Both the position numbers and the translations under genes were made by a program. A stretch of 60,549 bases of DNA, taken from the NCBI GenBank assembly GCA_016871615.1, contig VHCX01000016.1, forward strand, positions 1 to 60,549, read 5' to 3'. The notes under the pieces are model-generated. The model made no database searches. It was not told where the DNA came from and was given only the letters and a program-made list of their open reading frames with translations. This DNA comes from Verrucomicrobiota bacterium (GTDB lineage: Bacteria; Verrucomicrobiota; Verrucomicrobiia; Limisphaerales; UBA9464). Shown here in pieces: positions 27,674 to 36,825 of the stretch. Position 1 is the stretch's first letter. The number at the start of each line of letters is the position of its first letter.

Positions 27674-28663
27674 ATGGCCCCCTTCTTGAACGTCTCCCTC
27701 GGACACTGGGTGGCCTTCGCGGCCTTCGTGTTGGGAGCCCTGGCGCTCGACCTCGGGCTGTTCCACCGCCAGAGCCGTGAGGTGAGGCCGAGGGAGGCGC
27801 TGTTCTGGACCTCGACCTGGGCGGTCTGCACCCTGTTGTTCGGGCTCGCGGTCGCGCCCTCGACCATCCCCGGATGGGACGCGTCCACCTCGGCCCTGTT
27901 CCTGACCGGCTATCTCGTGGAGATGTGCCTCTCGATGGACAACGTCCTGGTCATCGCCGTGATCTTCTCCTACTTCGGCGTGCCCAGGCCGTGGCAGCAC
28001 CGGGTGCTCTTCTGGGGGATCCTCGGGGCCCTGATCCTCCGGGGCACCATGATCTGGCTGGGGGCCGAACTCATCCAGCGGGTGCATTGGACCCTCTACC
28101 TGTTCGGGGCCTTCCTGCTGGCGACCGGCGTGAAGATGCTCCGGGTCCGCGACGACGAGCCCCCGCCAGACCTCTCGCGGAACCCCGTGGTCCGGCTCGT
28201 CCGGCGCTGCCTGCCCGTGAGCGACCAGTTCGACGGCCAACGCTTCACCACCCGGTCGGGCGGCCGCCGGATGCTCACGCCCCTGGCCGTGGTGCTGGCA
28301 GTGGTGGAGACGACCGACGTGGTCTTCGCCGTGGACTCGATCCCGGCGATCTTCGGCATCACGCGGGAACCCTTCCTCGTCTTCACCTCCAACATCTTCG
28401 CCATCCTGGGTCTGCGCTCGCTCTACTTCGTGCTCGCCAGCGCCATGGGGCACTTCCGGCACCTCAAGAAGGGCATGGCCTGCGTGCTGGTCTTCATCGG
28501 GGTCAAGATGCTCGCGGAGGAGCCGCTGCTGCGGTTCCTCGGGGACCGACTCAAGTACGTGTCGCTGGCGGTGGTCCTCGGGACGCTGGCCGTGTCGATC
28601 CTCGCCTCGGTGTGGACGGCACCCGCCGACCGGGACGGCGACGGGAAGGGATCCGGCGCTTGA
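27674..28663 (+). CDS. TerC family integral membrane protein (Alx/MeeF type)
   Basis: Inner-membrane protein of the TerC/Alx family, members of which export manganese or load it onto exported proteins. The 329-residue product has about nine hydrophobic segments and the family's acidic membrane motifs: ALDLGLF in the first helix, CLSMDNVLVIAVIF and VETTDVVFAVDSIPAIFG. ATG 27674 opens directly into the first helix; no Shine-Dalgarno sequence is visible. Upstream (27392-27673) I looked for a yybP-ykoY manganese riboswitch and saw none. RecJ follows, overlapping the stop codon. Confidence 0.92.
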   Translation: MAPFLNVSLGHWVAFAAFVLGALALDLGLFHRQSREVRPREALFWTSTWAVCTLLFGLAVAPSTIPGWDASTSALFLTGYLVEMCLSMDNVLVIAVIFSYFGVPRPWQHRVLFWGILGALILRGTMIWLGAELIQRVHWTLYLFGAFLLATGVKMLRVRDDEPPPDLSRNPVVRLVRRCLPVSDQFDGQRFTTRSGGRRMLTPLAVVLAVVETTDVVFAVDSIPAIFGITREPFLVFTSNIFAILGLRSLYFVLASAMGHFRHLKKGMACVLVFIGVKMLAEEPLLRFLGDRLKYVSLAVVLGTLAVSILASVWTAPADRDGDGKGSGA

Positions 28664-30372
28664 ATCCGCGATGGGTCGTCGGGGACGCGCCGACCGCGAC
28701 CACGGAGGCGCTCGGGCGGACGCTGGGCCTGCCGGACCTCGTGGCCGGCTGCCTCGTGCGGCGGGGGATCGACACGCCGGAGGCCGCCGAGGCCTTCCTC
28801 GACCCGCGCCTGAGGTCGCTGTCGGACCCGATGCTGCTCCCGGACATCCGGCCGGCGATCGACCGGCTCTTCCGGGCGCGGCGGGACGGCGAGGCGCTGG
28901 TGATCTTCGGCGACTACGACGTGGATGGCGTGACCTCGACCGCGATCCTCACCGGGGTGCTGACGGCCCTGGGCTGGCGCTGCGCGCAGTACCTGCCACA
29001 CCGGCGCGACGAGGGCCACGGCCTGAGCCGGGCCGCCGTGGAGAACTGCCTCGCCCGGCACCCGACGACGCTGCTGGTCGCCGTGGATTGCGGGTCCACG
29101 GCCGTCGAACCGATCGCCTGGCTCAACGGGCGTGGCGTGGACGTGGTGGTGCTCGACCACCACCAGCTCGGCGACCCGCTGCCGGCGGCCCTGGCCCTGG
29201 TGAATCCGCTGCGCGCGACCGGGACCGCGCCGGCCCCGTACTGCTCGGCGGGGCTGGCCTTCAAGCTGGCCCACGGGCTCGTGAAGCACGGCCGCGAGGC
29301 GGGGCTCGCCGGTTTCGACACCTACGACCTCAAACCGCTGCTGGACCTCGTGGCCCTCGGCACCGTGGCGGACCTCGTCCCCCTGGTCGGGGAGAACCGG
29401 GTGCTGGTGCACGCCGGCCTGGAACGCCTGGAGGCCACCGCGCGGCCCGGCCTTCAGGCCCTCAAGCGGGTGGCCCGGACGCGCAGCCCGATGGGCGTCT
29501 ACGAGGTCGGGTTCCAGCTCGGCCCGCGCCTCAACGCCGCCGGGCGGCTCGAGACGGCCGAGGACGCCCTGAGGCTGCTGCTCTGCGAGCGGGAGGACGA
29601 GGCCATCCGCCTCGCGGAGGTGCTCGACCGGCAGAACCGCGACCGCCAGGAGGTGGAGAGGCGCATCGCCCTGGAGGCGGGCGACCGCGTCCGGGCGGGC
29701 CTCGAGGCGTCGGACGACCTCGTGGTCGTGGAGGGCGATCCCTCGTGGCACATCGGCGTGGTGGGGATCGTGGCCTCGAGGGTCCTGCGCGAGTTCCATC
29801 GCCCGACGCTGATCCTCGGTGGGGACGGGGAGGTCTGGCGGGGCTCCGGCCGCAGCGTCCCGGGATTCGACCTCGCGGCCGCGCTGCGGGACTGCTCGGA
29901 CCTGCTCGAGAAGCACGGGGGCCATGCGATGGCAGCGGGCCTGTCCATCGACCCGGCGCGCCTGCCCGAGTTCCGCAGCCGGATCAACGCCCTGGCCCGC
30001 GAACGGCTGGGCACCAAACCCCTCCCGCCGGAGGTCCGCATCGACGCCTTCGTGACCCTGGCGGCGCTCGACCTCGACCTGGTCTCCGGGCTGCGACGCC
30101 TGGAGCCCTTCGGCATGAGCAACCCCGTCGTGCAGCTCGGCCTGCGGGGCCTGGTCCACGCCCGCCCGCCGCAGCGGCTGAAGGAGCAGCATTGGAAGCT
30201 CTGGGTCACCGACGGTGGACGGCTCATGGAGACCGTCTGGTGGGGTGCCGGATCGCGGCCGGCCCCGGAAGGATGCTTCGACCTTGCGGCGATCCCCGAG
30301 ATCGGCGAGTACGCCGGCCGGCGCCAGGTCCAGCTGCGCCTCGTGGACTGGAGACCGGCCGGTTCCCCCTGA
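28660..30372 (+). CDS. recJ: single-stranded-DNA-specific exonuclease RecJ
   Basis: 5'-3' single-strand exonuclease of recombination and mismatch repair. The 570-residue product has the DHH motifs GDYDVDGVTSTAIL and VVLDHHQLG, the GPRLNAAGR motif and the DHHA1 motif KHGGHAMAAG, in the right order, then a C-terminal OB-like domain. Start TTG 28660 overlaps the TerC stop codon and is preceded by GGGAAGGG about ten bases upstream, one of the few clear ribosome binding sites here; translation is probably coupled. Confidence 0.95.
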   Translation: MNPRWVVGDAPTATTEALGRTLGLPDLVAGCLVRRGIDTPEAAEAFLDPRLRSLSDPMLLPDIRPAIDRLFRARRDGEALVIFGDYDVDGVTSTAILTGVLTALGWRCAQYLPHRRDEGHGLSRAAVENCLARHPTTLLVAVDCGSTAVEPIAWLNGRGVDVVVLDHHQLGDPLPAALALVNPLRATGTAPAPYCSAGLAFKLAHGLVKHGREAGLAGFDTYDLKPLLDLVALGTVADLVPLVGENRVLVHAGLERLEATARPGLQALKRVARTRSPMGVYEVGFQLGPRLNAAGRLETAEDALRLLLCEREDEAIRLAEVLDRQNRDRQEVERRIALEAGDRVRAGLEASDDLVVVEGDPSWHIGVVGIVASRVLREFHRPTLILGGDGEVWRGSGRSVPGFDLAAALRDCSDLLEKHGGHAMAAGLSIDPARLPEFRSRINALARERLGTKPLPPEVRIDAFVTLAALDLDLVSGLRRLEPFGMSNPVVQLGLRGLVHARPPQRLKEQHWKLWVTDGGRLMETVWWGAGSRPAPEGCFDLAAIPEIGEYAGRRQVQLRLVDWRPAGSP

Positions 30373-30432
30373 AGGGGTTCCCCGCCTGCGGGCCCAACGG
30401 CGCATTGCCCGGATCGCCCCACGGGCTTACCT

Positions 30433-31929
30433 ATGCGGGTACCGATGAACGCGACCAGCCCGACGGGCCTCCCTCCCGCCGATCCCGCCATGGCCCGCCC
30501 GCAGACCCTCCGGGGCCTGCCCCCCCTGGCCGGACTTTGCGGGTTCGAGCAGGCCGGGCGGCCGGGCCTGTCGGTCGAGGAGAGCGTGCGACGGCTCAAG
30601 CGGCACCACTACGCGCTGCGGCGGATCCACCGGATCCTCACCTCCCGGATCACCTCGGAACCCATCTACGAGCTCAAGATGGCCTGGAGCCACCAGGCCT
30701 GGCTCTGCGCCGAGCAGGTGGCCGCGATCCGGGCCCGGGTCGGGGAGATGCGTGAACCACCCCTGGGACTCGACAAGGTGCCCCACGAGGGCCTGGCGAT
30801 CGCCTTCGACGAGCTGCAGGCCGCGCCGCGCGAGGTCCTGCTGAGCGGGCTGTACGAGGTCGTGGTGCCGGCGCTGGCGATGGCCCTGTCCCGGCACGCG
30901 GCCCAGACGCATCCCCTGGCCGACCAGCCGACCGTCCGCCTGCTGCGCATCGCCCTTCTCGACCTGGACGACCTGCAACGATACGGCCGCCATGCCGTCT
31001 CCTGCCTGGTCGCGGGCCCGGACCGGGCCGCGGCCCAGGCCGGCCTCGAGACGGTGCGCCAGGCGATCACCGCGGCCGGCGGGCTCGACGGTTGCGAACG
31101 CGGCGGCGGTTCGTCCGACCCGTCCGACCTGCCCGCCCGGCTCCACTCGGCGGCGCCGTGGCGCCACGACCCGACGCCCCGGCGCGATGAGCGCTTCCCC
31201 GATCCCTACAACATGGGGGTCAACGCCGAGGTCCTCCTCTACGATCCGGCGCAGCCCCTCGATGCCAAGGTGCTGATGATGTACTACAAGCGCCTGCGCG
31301 AGATCGACGTGCCGGAGATGATGGCCGGCATCCTCGCCGAGACACCCGGCAAGCCCTGGGGCTACTACCGGGACATGAGCCGCCAACTCTGGGACGAGGC
31401 GCGCCACGCGATGATGGGCGAGGTCGGTTTCGCCAGCCTGGGCGTCGACTGGCCCTCGAAGGTGGCGGTGAACTTCACGTGGTCGCTCGGGCTCAACACC
31501 CAGCTCACCCCGAAGGAACGGCATGCCGTGCTCTACTTCATCGAGCAGGGGCTCATGCCACGGACCGGAAAACGTCACGAATGGGAAACGGCCCTCGCGG
31601 CCGGAAACCCCCTGGCGGCGACCTTCCAGGACTTCGATTGGGCCGACGAGGTGCTTCACGCCCGCATCGGCCGGGATTGGTACGTCTCGGACATGCCCTC
31701 GGCCCACGAGGCCGTCGCCTACGGGGACGCCTGCTGGAGCAAGGTGCTGATGAACTGGGAACGCTGGCGGTCGGAGGGAAAAACCGGGCACGCCAACTGG
31801 TGGACCGGCGCCTACGCCCAGTATTGCGAACGCCACGGCAAGACCCCGGATCCCATCGCCGCCCAGTACGCGGTGAGCTACGAGTCCATCCGGGCCGACC
31901 TGAAGGACCTGTCTACCGCCTCGGGCTGA
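30433..31929 (+). CDS. large protein with a C-terminal ferritin-like diiron site
   Basis: A 498-residue soluble protein with no signal peptide. The C-terminal half has the ligand spacing of a four-helix diiron domain: E290 or E295 (REIDVPEMM), E322-x2-H325 (DEARHAMMGE), E371 (YFIEQG) and E406-x2-H409 (DEVLHARIG). The N-terminal 200 residues are also helical, with Glu/His pairs (E80 and H87; E142 and H155) that may be a degenerate second bundle. Diiron proteins of this type are oxidases, hydroxylases or iron stores. I do not recognise the family, and the substrate is unknown. The start may be ATG 30433 or 30445. It follows recJ by 60 bases on the same strand. Confidence 0.8.
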   Translation: MRVPMNATSPTGLPPADPAMARPQTLRGLPPLAGLCGFEQAGRPGLSVEESVRRLKRHHYALRRIHRILTSRITSEPIYELKMAWSHQAWLCAEQVAAIRARVGEMREPPLGLDKVPHEGLAIAFDELQAAPREVLLSGLYEVVVPALAMALSRHAAQTHPLADQPTVRLLRIALLDLDDLQRYGRHAVSCLVAGPDRAAAQAGLETVRQAITAAGGLDGCERGGGSSDPSDLPARLHSAAPWRHDPTPRRDERFPDPYNMGVNAEVLLYDPAQPLDAKVLMMYYKRLREIDVPEMMAGILAETPGKPWGYYRDMSRQLWDEARHAMMGEVGFASLGVDWPSKVAVNFTWSLGLNTQLTPKERHAVLYFIEQGLMPRTGKRHEWETALAAGNPLAATFQDFDWADEVLHARIGRDWYVSDMPSAHEAVAYGDACWSKVLMNWERWRSEGKTGHANWWTGAYAQYCERHGKTPDPIAAQYAVSYESIRADLKDLSTASG

Positions 31930-32024
31930 CGGGCGCCCCGGAGCCGGGCCGGGCGGGAAGCCTGGAAGAAGACTCCAAGCCCGAGCGGGGCCGAGCGATC
32001 CAGGAGCCAGGGTCGCGGCTTGGT

Positions 32025-32402
32025 TCACCGACGAAGGACCACGACGACGATGGCCTGGCCTAGGGCACACAGGGCGAGCAGGGCCCACAGCGAGCGTTCC
32101 CAGCCACGGAGCCCGCGCTGGACCGGCGGGCGCAGGTGGAATCTCACGGCAGCGGAGCCGAGGGCCACCAGATCGCCCCAGTGCAGCACGCTTTCCCGGA
32201 CGGGCACCCCGTTGACCGAGACCACGGCATCGCCCAGGGACTTGACGGTCAGGCGACCGTCGGCGGCGCGTCGGACCTCGGCATGCCGTGGCCAGACACC
32301 GGGTACGGCCAGCACCCAGCCGTTGGAGGCGTCACGGCCGATGGTGAGCAGCTCCCCGGACCACGTCTGGGCGGTACCGTCGGGGAAGCGGAACTCGAAC
32401 AT
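32025..32402 (-). CDS. FHA-domain protein with C-terminal membrane anchor
   Basis: A 125-residue protein with a forkhead-associated domain: TIGRDASNGWVL, then WPRHAEVRR (the R-H block that binds phosphothreonine) and VNGVPV. A basic linker and one hydrophobic helix follow (about residues 104-122, ending in VVVVLRR), so the FHA domain is held at the inner membrane facing the cytoplasm. It is the last gene of the exopolysaccharide block, 11 bases after the Wza-like gene. FHA domains bind phosphothreonine, whereas the kinase in this block is a tyrosine kinase, so its partner is not obvious. Confidence 0.85.
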   Translation of the reverse strand: MFEFRFPDGTAQTWSGELLTIGRDASNGWVLAVPGVWPRHAEVRRAADGRLTVKSLGDAVVSVNGVPVRESVLHWGDLVALGSAAVRFHLRPPVQRGLRGWERSLWALLALCALGQAIVVVVLRR

Positions 32403-32413
32403 CCCGCGTCGGT

Positions 32414-33055
32414 TCAGAGGATGCTGCGCAGGACATCCACCCGGTCGCCCGGGTAGAGCGGCAGGTCCAGCTCCGGCTTCTTGAGGGCAGCCTTGCAATC
32501 CACCGTGATCTGCTGGCCGTTGACGCGGGTGATGCGCACCTTCTTGCGGTCGGCGTACTCGGTGAACCCGCCGGCCCGGTTGATCGCCTTGAGCACGGTC
32601 ATGCCGCCCTCGAACGGAAACGAACCGGTGGCCCGCACCTCGCCGCCGACCGAGACCGTGCGACCCAGCACCTGGACATAGATCGAGAGGCGCTTGTACA
32701 TCTGCTTCTTGATGGTGAAGAGGTCGCGGATCTCCTTCGACACGTCGGCGGCCATGCGGCCGGCCACCTGGACCTGCTCCCCCATGTGGATCGTCACCAG
32801 GCCGGTCTCAGGGACCTGGATCTCGGAGGGGGCGATCGGCACGGAGGCCTCGTACATCACCCGGATGATGTCGCCGACGGCGATCCGGTCGATGCTGAAG
32901 ACCCCGTTGGTTCCCGGGGCGGCGGGGTTGGCGGAGGCAGCGGTGCCGCCACCGGACGGACCGGTGGACTCGAAACCGGACTGGCACCCCCCGCAGAGCA
33001 CCATCAGGAGAACCACCCACGGGACCAGCGCATGTTGGACGAATCGACGCATCAT
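32414..33055 (-). CDS. Wza-like polysaccharide export lipoprotein
   Basis: Outer-membrane polysaccharide export component, 213 residues. An N-terminal signal with a lipobox-like end (LMVLCGGC) is followed by a Gly/Ala/Pro linker, then the poly_export domain (IAVGDIIRVMY, ETGLVTIHMGEQVQVAG) and one SLBB-like domain (VSVGGEVRATGSFPFEGG through VLKAINRAGGFTEYADRKKV). It is shorter than Wza of Escherichia coli, with only one SLBB. The cysteine at lipobox position -3 is unusual. It lies 42 bases after the kinase gene, which supports a Wza-Wzc export complex. Confidence 0.93.
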   Translation of the reverse strand: MMRRFVQHALVPWVVLLMVLCGGCQSGFESTGPSGGGTAASANPAAPGTNGVFSIDRIAVGDIIRVMYEASVPIAPSEIQVPETGLVTIHMGEQVQVAGRMAADVSKEIRDLFTIKKQMYKRLSIYVQVLGRTVSVGGEVRATGSFPFEGGMTVLKAINRAGGFTEYADRKKVRITRVNGQQITVDCKAALKKPELDLPLYPGDRVDVLRSIL

Positions 33056-33097
33056 GATGAAAAGCCGTAGGGAAGGTAACGGACCCGGGATCGCGGC

Positions 33098-35332
33098 TCA
33101 ATACCTGGTCTCCTTGCCGGGCTTGGTTTCCGGGGACTTCGGCTCGACGGCCGCCACGGCCGTGTCCGAGGCCTTGGTCTCGGACAGCTTGGCCTCCGTG
33201 CGCTTACGCTTGGAGAGCTTGCGCTCCCCCTCCGGGTTGCTCTCCTCGCTCTTCGAGTAGTAGTCGTAGTAGTAGCCGCTGTAGTAGTAGTAGTAGCTGT
33301 CCTGGCTGATGTTGATGTTGTTCAACACCACGCCCAAGAGGTGCCCGCCGACCTTCTCGACCATCTGCTTGGCGCGGAGGGTCATCTGCTGCGGGTACTT
33401 GCGGTACTGCACCACGAGAACGGCCATGTCGACCTCGCTTGCCAACACCGAGGCGTCGCTGACGCCCATGATCGGCGGCGAGTCGAAGAAGACGAAGTCG
33501 TAGCGGCTCTTGGCCTCGGCCACGAACTCCTTCATGGCGACCGAGTTCAGGATGCCGATGGAACTGCTCGGCAGGCGGCCGGACGGCAGGAAGTCGAGCG
33601 ACTGCACCGGCGTGGTCTGGATGACCTCCTCCAGGCGGTTCTGCCTCAGCAGGTAGTTGGTCAGGCCCGCGTTGTTGGAGACGTTGAGGATCTTGTGAAG
33701 GCTGGGACGACGCAGGTCGGAGTCGACGATGAGCACCCGGCTCCCGTTCTGGGCGAACACGGTGGCGAGGTTGAAGATCGTGGTGGACTTGCCCTCGCCG
33801 GCGCCACCGGAGACGACCGTCATCGTACGCCAGTTGGGATCCTTGCGCGAGAAGAGCACGTTGGTTCGCAGCACGCGGTAGGCCTCGGCGTGGGGGCTGT
33901 CGGCCCCCTCGGACATGAGGGCGCCCACGTTCTGCGGGATGACACCCAGCACCGGGGCCTGGAGGGCCTGCTCGACGTCGTCGATCGTCTTCACCGACGT
34001 GTCGAGGTATTCGATGAAGAACGCCAGACCGATGCCGAGGATGAGGCCGAAGACCACGCCGATGGTGATGTTGACGGCCTTCTTGGGCCGCACCGGGTTG
34101 GTCCCCGGGAGGGCCTCGTTGATGATCTCGACGGCCGAGGTGCTGCTCAGGTCGCGGTCGATGTCCTCCTGGGCCACGCGGATCTTGATGCCGTCCCGGA
34201 TGCGCCGGGCGCTCTCGAAGTCGTTGCGGGCGACGATGTAGGGTCGGAATCGCTCCGTGTCCTTGGAGTTCTTGTCGATGGCCTCCTGGAGGAAGGTCTT
34301 CTGGTTCTCCATGGCCGCCTTCTCGGCCTCGAGGGTCGAGCGCATGCCGCTCAGGATGCCCTGGACGGTGCCATCGAGCTGCTCGTCGAGCTTGGCGATC
34401 TGGAGGGACCACTTGAGGACCTCGGGATGATCGGGACCGAAGTCGGGGCTCAGGCCGGAGGCTTGGCGCAGGGCGAAGTTGCGGGCGCCGATCAGCGTGT
34501 TGAGCTCGGCCGTGGGATTGGCGACGACCAGGGCGTTGAGCAACTGGTCCCCCTTGTGCTGGCCCAACTGCTCCAGCAGCCGGTTGTTGCGGGTGATGCG
34601 GGTCTGGTAGTCTTGGATAACACCGGTGCTGCGGGCCAGTTCCTGGGCCGAAAGACCCTGGATCTGGCCGGTGTCGGCGATGTCCTCGGGCACCTTCAGC
34701 TCGATGCGGAGCCGGTCCAGGGTCTCGCGGGCCTCGGCGACCTCCTTGTCGTAGCGGGCCAGCTTGTTGGTCAGGGCCGTCCAGGCGAGATCGCTGCGAC
34801 CCGACCGGTTCTTGTTGCGGTAGGCGCCGTAGACCTCGGCGATCTTGTTGGCGATGCGGGCGGCCAGCTCGCGGTCCTCGTTGAAGGCCGTGATCTCGAT
34901 GATCGCCGTGTTGCGGTACTGGGTGATGTCGACCTCGCGGGCGAGCGTCTCGTAGGCGTCCTGGATGGGCAGCTCACCGGGCTGCTTGTCGCGCTCGGCG
35001 TAGACCCTCGCCAGCTTCAGATCCTTGATCACCTCGTTGAGGATCTTGGGCGAGCGGATGACCTGGAATTCGGTCTGGAGGAAGTACTGGTCGAACGCAG
35101 GGGTCAACGGACCGCTGCCCATCATGAGCTGGGTCAGCGGCGTGTCCTTCTCCACCTTCATCCGCGCCAGCGACGAGTAGGACTCGGGCTGGAACTGGGT
35201 GATGATGGCCGTGGTGATGACCACCAGCAGGAAGACCGCCAGGATGACCGCCTTGCGGATGCGGATGATCCGCCAGTAATCCAGGAAATGGAGCTTGGAA
35301 TCCGTGGACTGGGGTGCCTTGGAAACTTCCAT
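33098..35332 (-). CDS. Wzc-like polysaccharide co-polymerase and BY-type tyrosine kinase
   Basis: Inner-membrane chain-length regulator with a cytoplasmic tyrosine autokinase, 744 residues. An N-terminal Wzz domain with one membrane helix (about 25-45) leads into long periplasmic coiled coils, a second helix and then the kinase: Walker A SGGAGEGKSTT, Walker A' VDSDLRRPS and Walker B FVFFDSPPI. The tail carries a dense tyrosine cluster, DSYYYYYSGYYYDYYS, the expected autophosphorylation site, followed by a Lys/Glu-rich end. ATG 35332 is chosen; no Shine-Dalgarno sequence is visible. The start codon lies five bases past the T tract of an intrinsic terminator, which may control expression. Confidence 0.95.
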   Translation of the reverse strand: MEVSKAPQSTDSKLHFLDYWRIIRIRKAVILAVFLLVVITTAIITQFQPESYSSLARMKVEKDTPLTQLMMGSGPLTPAFDQYFLQTEFQVIRSPKILNEVIKDLKLARVYAERDKQPGELPIQDAYETLAREVDITQYRNTAIIEITAFNEDRELAARIANKIAEVYGAYRNKNRSGRSDLAWTALTNKLARYDKEVAEARETLDRLRIELKVPEDIADTGQIQGLSAQELARSTGVIQDYQTRITRNNRLLEQLGQHKGDQLLNALVVANPTAELNTLIGARNFALRQASGLSPDFGPDHPEVLKWSLQIAKLDEQLDGTVQGILSGMRSTLEAEKAAMENQKTFLQEAIDKNSKDTERFRPYIVARNDFESARRIRDGIKIRVAQEDIDRDLSSTSAVEIINEALPGTNPVRPKKAVNITIGVVFGLILGIGLAFFIEYLDTSVKTIDDVEQALQAPVLGVIPQNVGALMSEGADSPHAEAYRVLRTNVLFSRKDPNWRTMTVVSGGAGEGKSTTIFNLATVFAQNGSRVLIVDSDLRRPSLHKILNVSNNAGLTNYLLRQNRLEEVIQTTPVQSLDFLPSGRLPSSSIGILNSVAMKEFVAEAKSRYDFVFFDSPPIMGVSDASVLASEVDMAVLVVQYRKYPQQMTLRAKQMVEKVGGHLLGVVLNNINISQDSYYYYYSGYYYDYYSKSEESNPEGERKLSKRKRTEAKLSETKASDTAVAAVEPKSPETKPGKETRY

Positions 35333-35336
35333 GTGC

Positions 35337-35374
35337 AAAAAAAGAGGAGGCCAGAAGGGGTGTTCCAGCCTCCT
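35337..35374 (-). terminator. intrinsic terminator between the beta-barrel gene and wzc
   Basis: On the minus strand AGGAGGC (35368-35374) pairs perfectly with GCCTCCT (35345-35351) across a 16-base loop and, after one C, is followed by seven T (35337-35343). It starts 20 bases after the beta-barrel stop codon and ends just before the wzc ATG at 35332, so it is either the end of the barrel transcript or an attenuator for wzc. Confidence 0.75.
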
Positions 35375-35393
35375 ACGCCAAGGTTGGAAACTC

Positions 35394-36656
35394 TCAGTAG
35401 GTGAAGTTCACGCCGAGGACCACCCGGTTGCGGGCGAATTCGCGGAGGTCGTTCACCAGATCGGAGTCCACGCGATCGTGGGCGTACGACGCACGGGCCG
35501 AGATGTTCTGGGTGATGCGGTAGGAGAGGGTGACGTCCGCGGAGGCGTAGCCGTCGCCTTGGCCGTCGATGCCAGGTCCGCCACCGATGAAGGTGCCGGA
35601 CTGATAGAGACCATTGATCGATCCGACCAGCTTCGGGGTGAAGCTGTGGGAGAGGCTGACGCGGCCCGAGGTGGCGCTGCTGCCGCGGATCGGATCCGAG
35701 AACAGGCCGCCGCCCACGGTGCCCAGGATGCCGACATCGGTTGCGGTCAACTGATGACGGACGCCCACGGTCAGCGACGATCCGGGGAGGAACCCGTAGG
35801 TCAGCTGGCCATCGACGTAGGGGGCGACACCATCGCGGTCCCGGACGCCGGCAAACTCGGCGAAATCATTGTACTGGATGCCCCCACGCAGCGACCCGGT
35901 GAGGTTCGCGGCGAAGTCGTGATCGATCGTCGCGGCGATGAAATGCGAGTTGACATCGCGAACGAAGCCCACGTTGGCACCAGGACCGTCGAAATCGGTG
36001 ATGCCGTACTGGTAGAACAGACCGATGCTGGAGGTCGGAGCCACCTGATACCGCAGGTTGACCGAGGGCAGGTACTCGACGCGGTCGAGGGACTGCGCAA
36101 AGGCCAGCTCATCGAAACGGAAGATGTTGTTGCGGAAGCCCGTGACGGCACTCCAGCTCTCGGCGAGCTGGGAGGTGAGGTCGAACCCGGCGATGTTGCG
36201 GAAGTTGGTGCCCTCGGCCCGGAAGAGGATGCCAGCGCCACCGGCGCCTTGGCCCAGCTGCTGCGGCTCCTGCGCCTGGGCGAAGCTGTCGAAGACGTCG
36301 AGCTTGAAGCGGCTGTTGAAGTTGTGGCTCAGGTTGGCGTCGACGACGTGGTTGTGGTCGACGGACTTCTCGCGGTTCTCGAAGTAACGCAGCAGGTAGT
36401 CGTACCGGAGGCCGACCACCGTCTGCCCGTCGTTGACCGGAAGGTTGAGGCTGAATCCCGGGGTCAGCTCGAAACCGAAGCTGTCGACCTTGGGCAGGTC
36501 GTTCCGGGTGTACACGTTGTCGTTGTAGAAGCCGGAGATGCCTGCACGTACCGTCCAAGGCTTGGCCCCGCCTTCGGCGGCTTGAAGGGCAGTGGTGACT
36601 GCGAGGCTCGCAGCGCCGATTGAGAGGGCGCTCACGCTGGGAATGAGATGTTTCAT
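35394..36656 (-). CDS. outer-membrane beta-barrel protein of an exopolysaccharide block
   Basis: A 420-residue exported protein. The signal peptide ends near ALQAAEGG (residue 30). The rest is alternating aromatic and polar beta strands ending in VVLGVNFTY, a C-terminal aromatic typical of outer-membrane barrels. The overall pattern fits the putative beta-barrel porin family that accompanies exopolysaccharide export (PF10082-like), but I could not check a profile. ATG 36656 begins the signal peptide; frame further upstream is low-complexity. It heads the kinase/export genes, with an intrinsic terminator directly after it. Confidence 0.87.
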   Translation of the reverse strand: MKHLIPSVSALSIGAASLAVTTALQAAEGGAKPWTVRAGISGFYNDNVYTRNDLPKVDSFGFELTPGFSLNLPVNDGQTVVGLRYDYLLRYFENREKSVDHNHVVDANLSHNFNSRFKLDVFDSFAQAQEPQQLGQGAGGAGILFRAEGTNFRNIAGFDLTSQLAESWSAVTGFRNNIFRFDELAFAQSLDRVEYLPSVNLRYQVAPTSSIGLFYQYGITDFDGPGANVGFVRDVNSHFIAATIDHDFAANLTGSLRGGIQYNDFAEFAGVRDRDGVAPYVDGQLTYGFLPGSSLTVGVRHQLTATDVGILGTVGGGLFSDPIRGSSATSGRVSLSHSFTPKLVGSINGLYQSGTFIGGGPGIDGQGDGYASADVTLSYRITQNISARASYAHDRVDSDLVNDLREFARNRVVLGVNFTY

Positions 36657-36825
36657 GCGAAATCCGTTGTTCGACGGCTCCTTGGTCCTAAGAACGCTGA
36701 GCTTGGTTACGTCGTGAGTCTTCGGATTTCGATGCGGGGTGTCAACCTGTTTTCCCGGCTTTCCCGGAGACGGATCGGAGCCGGGGTCGGGGGTCGGGGG
36801 ATCCGTGGCCCCGATCGGCGGACTC

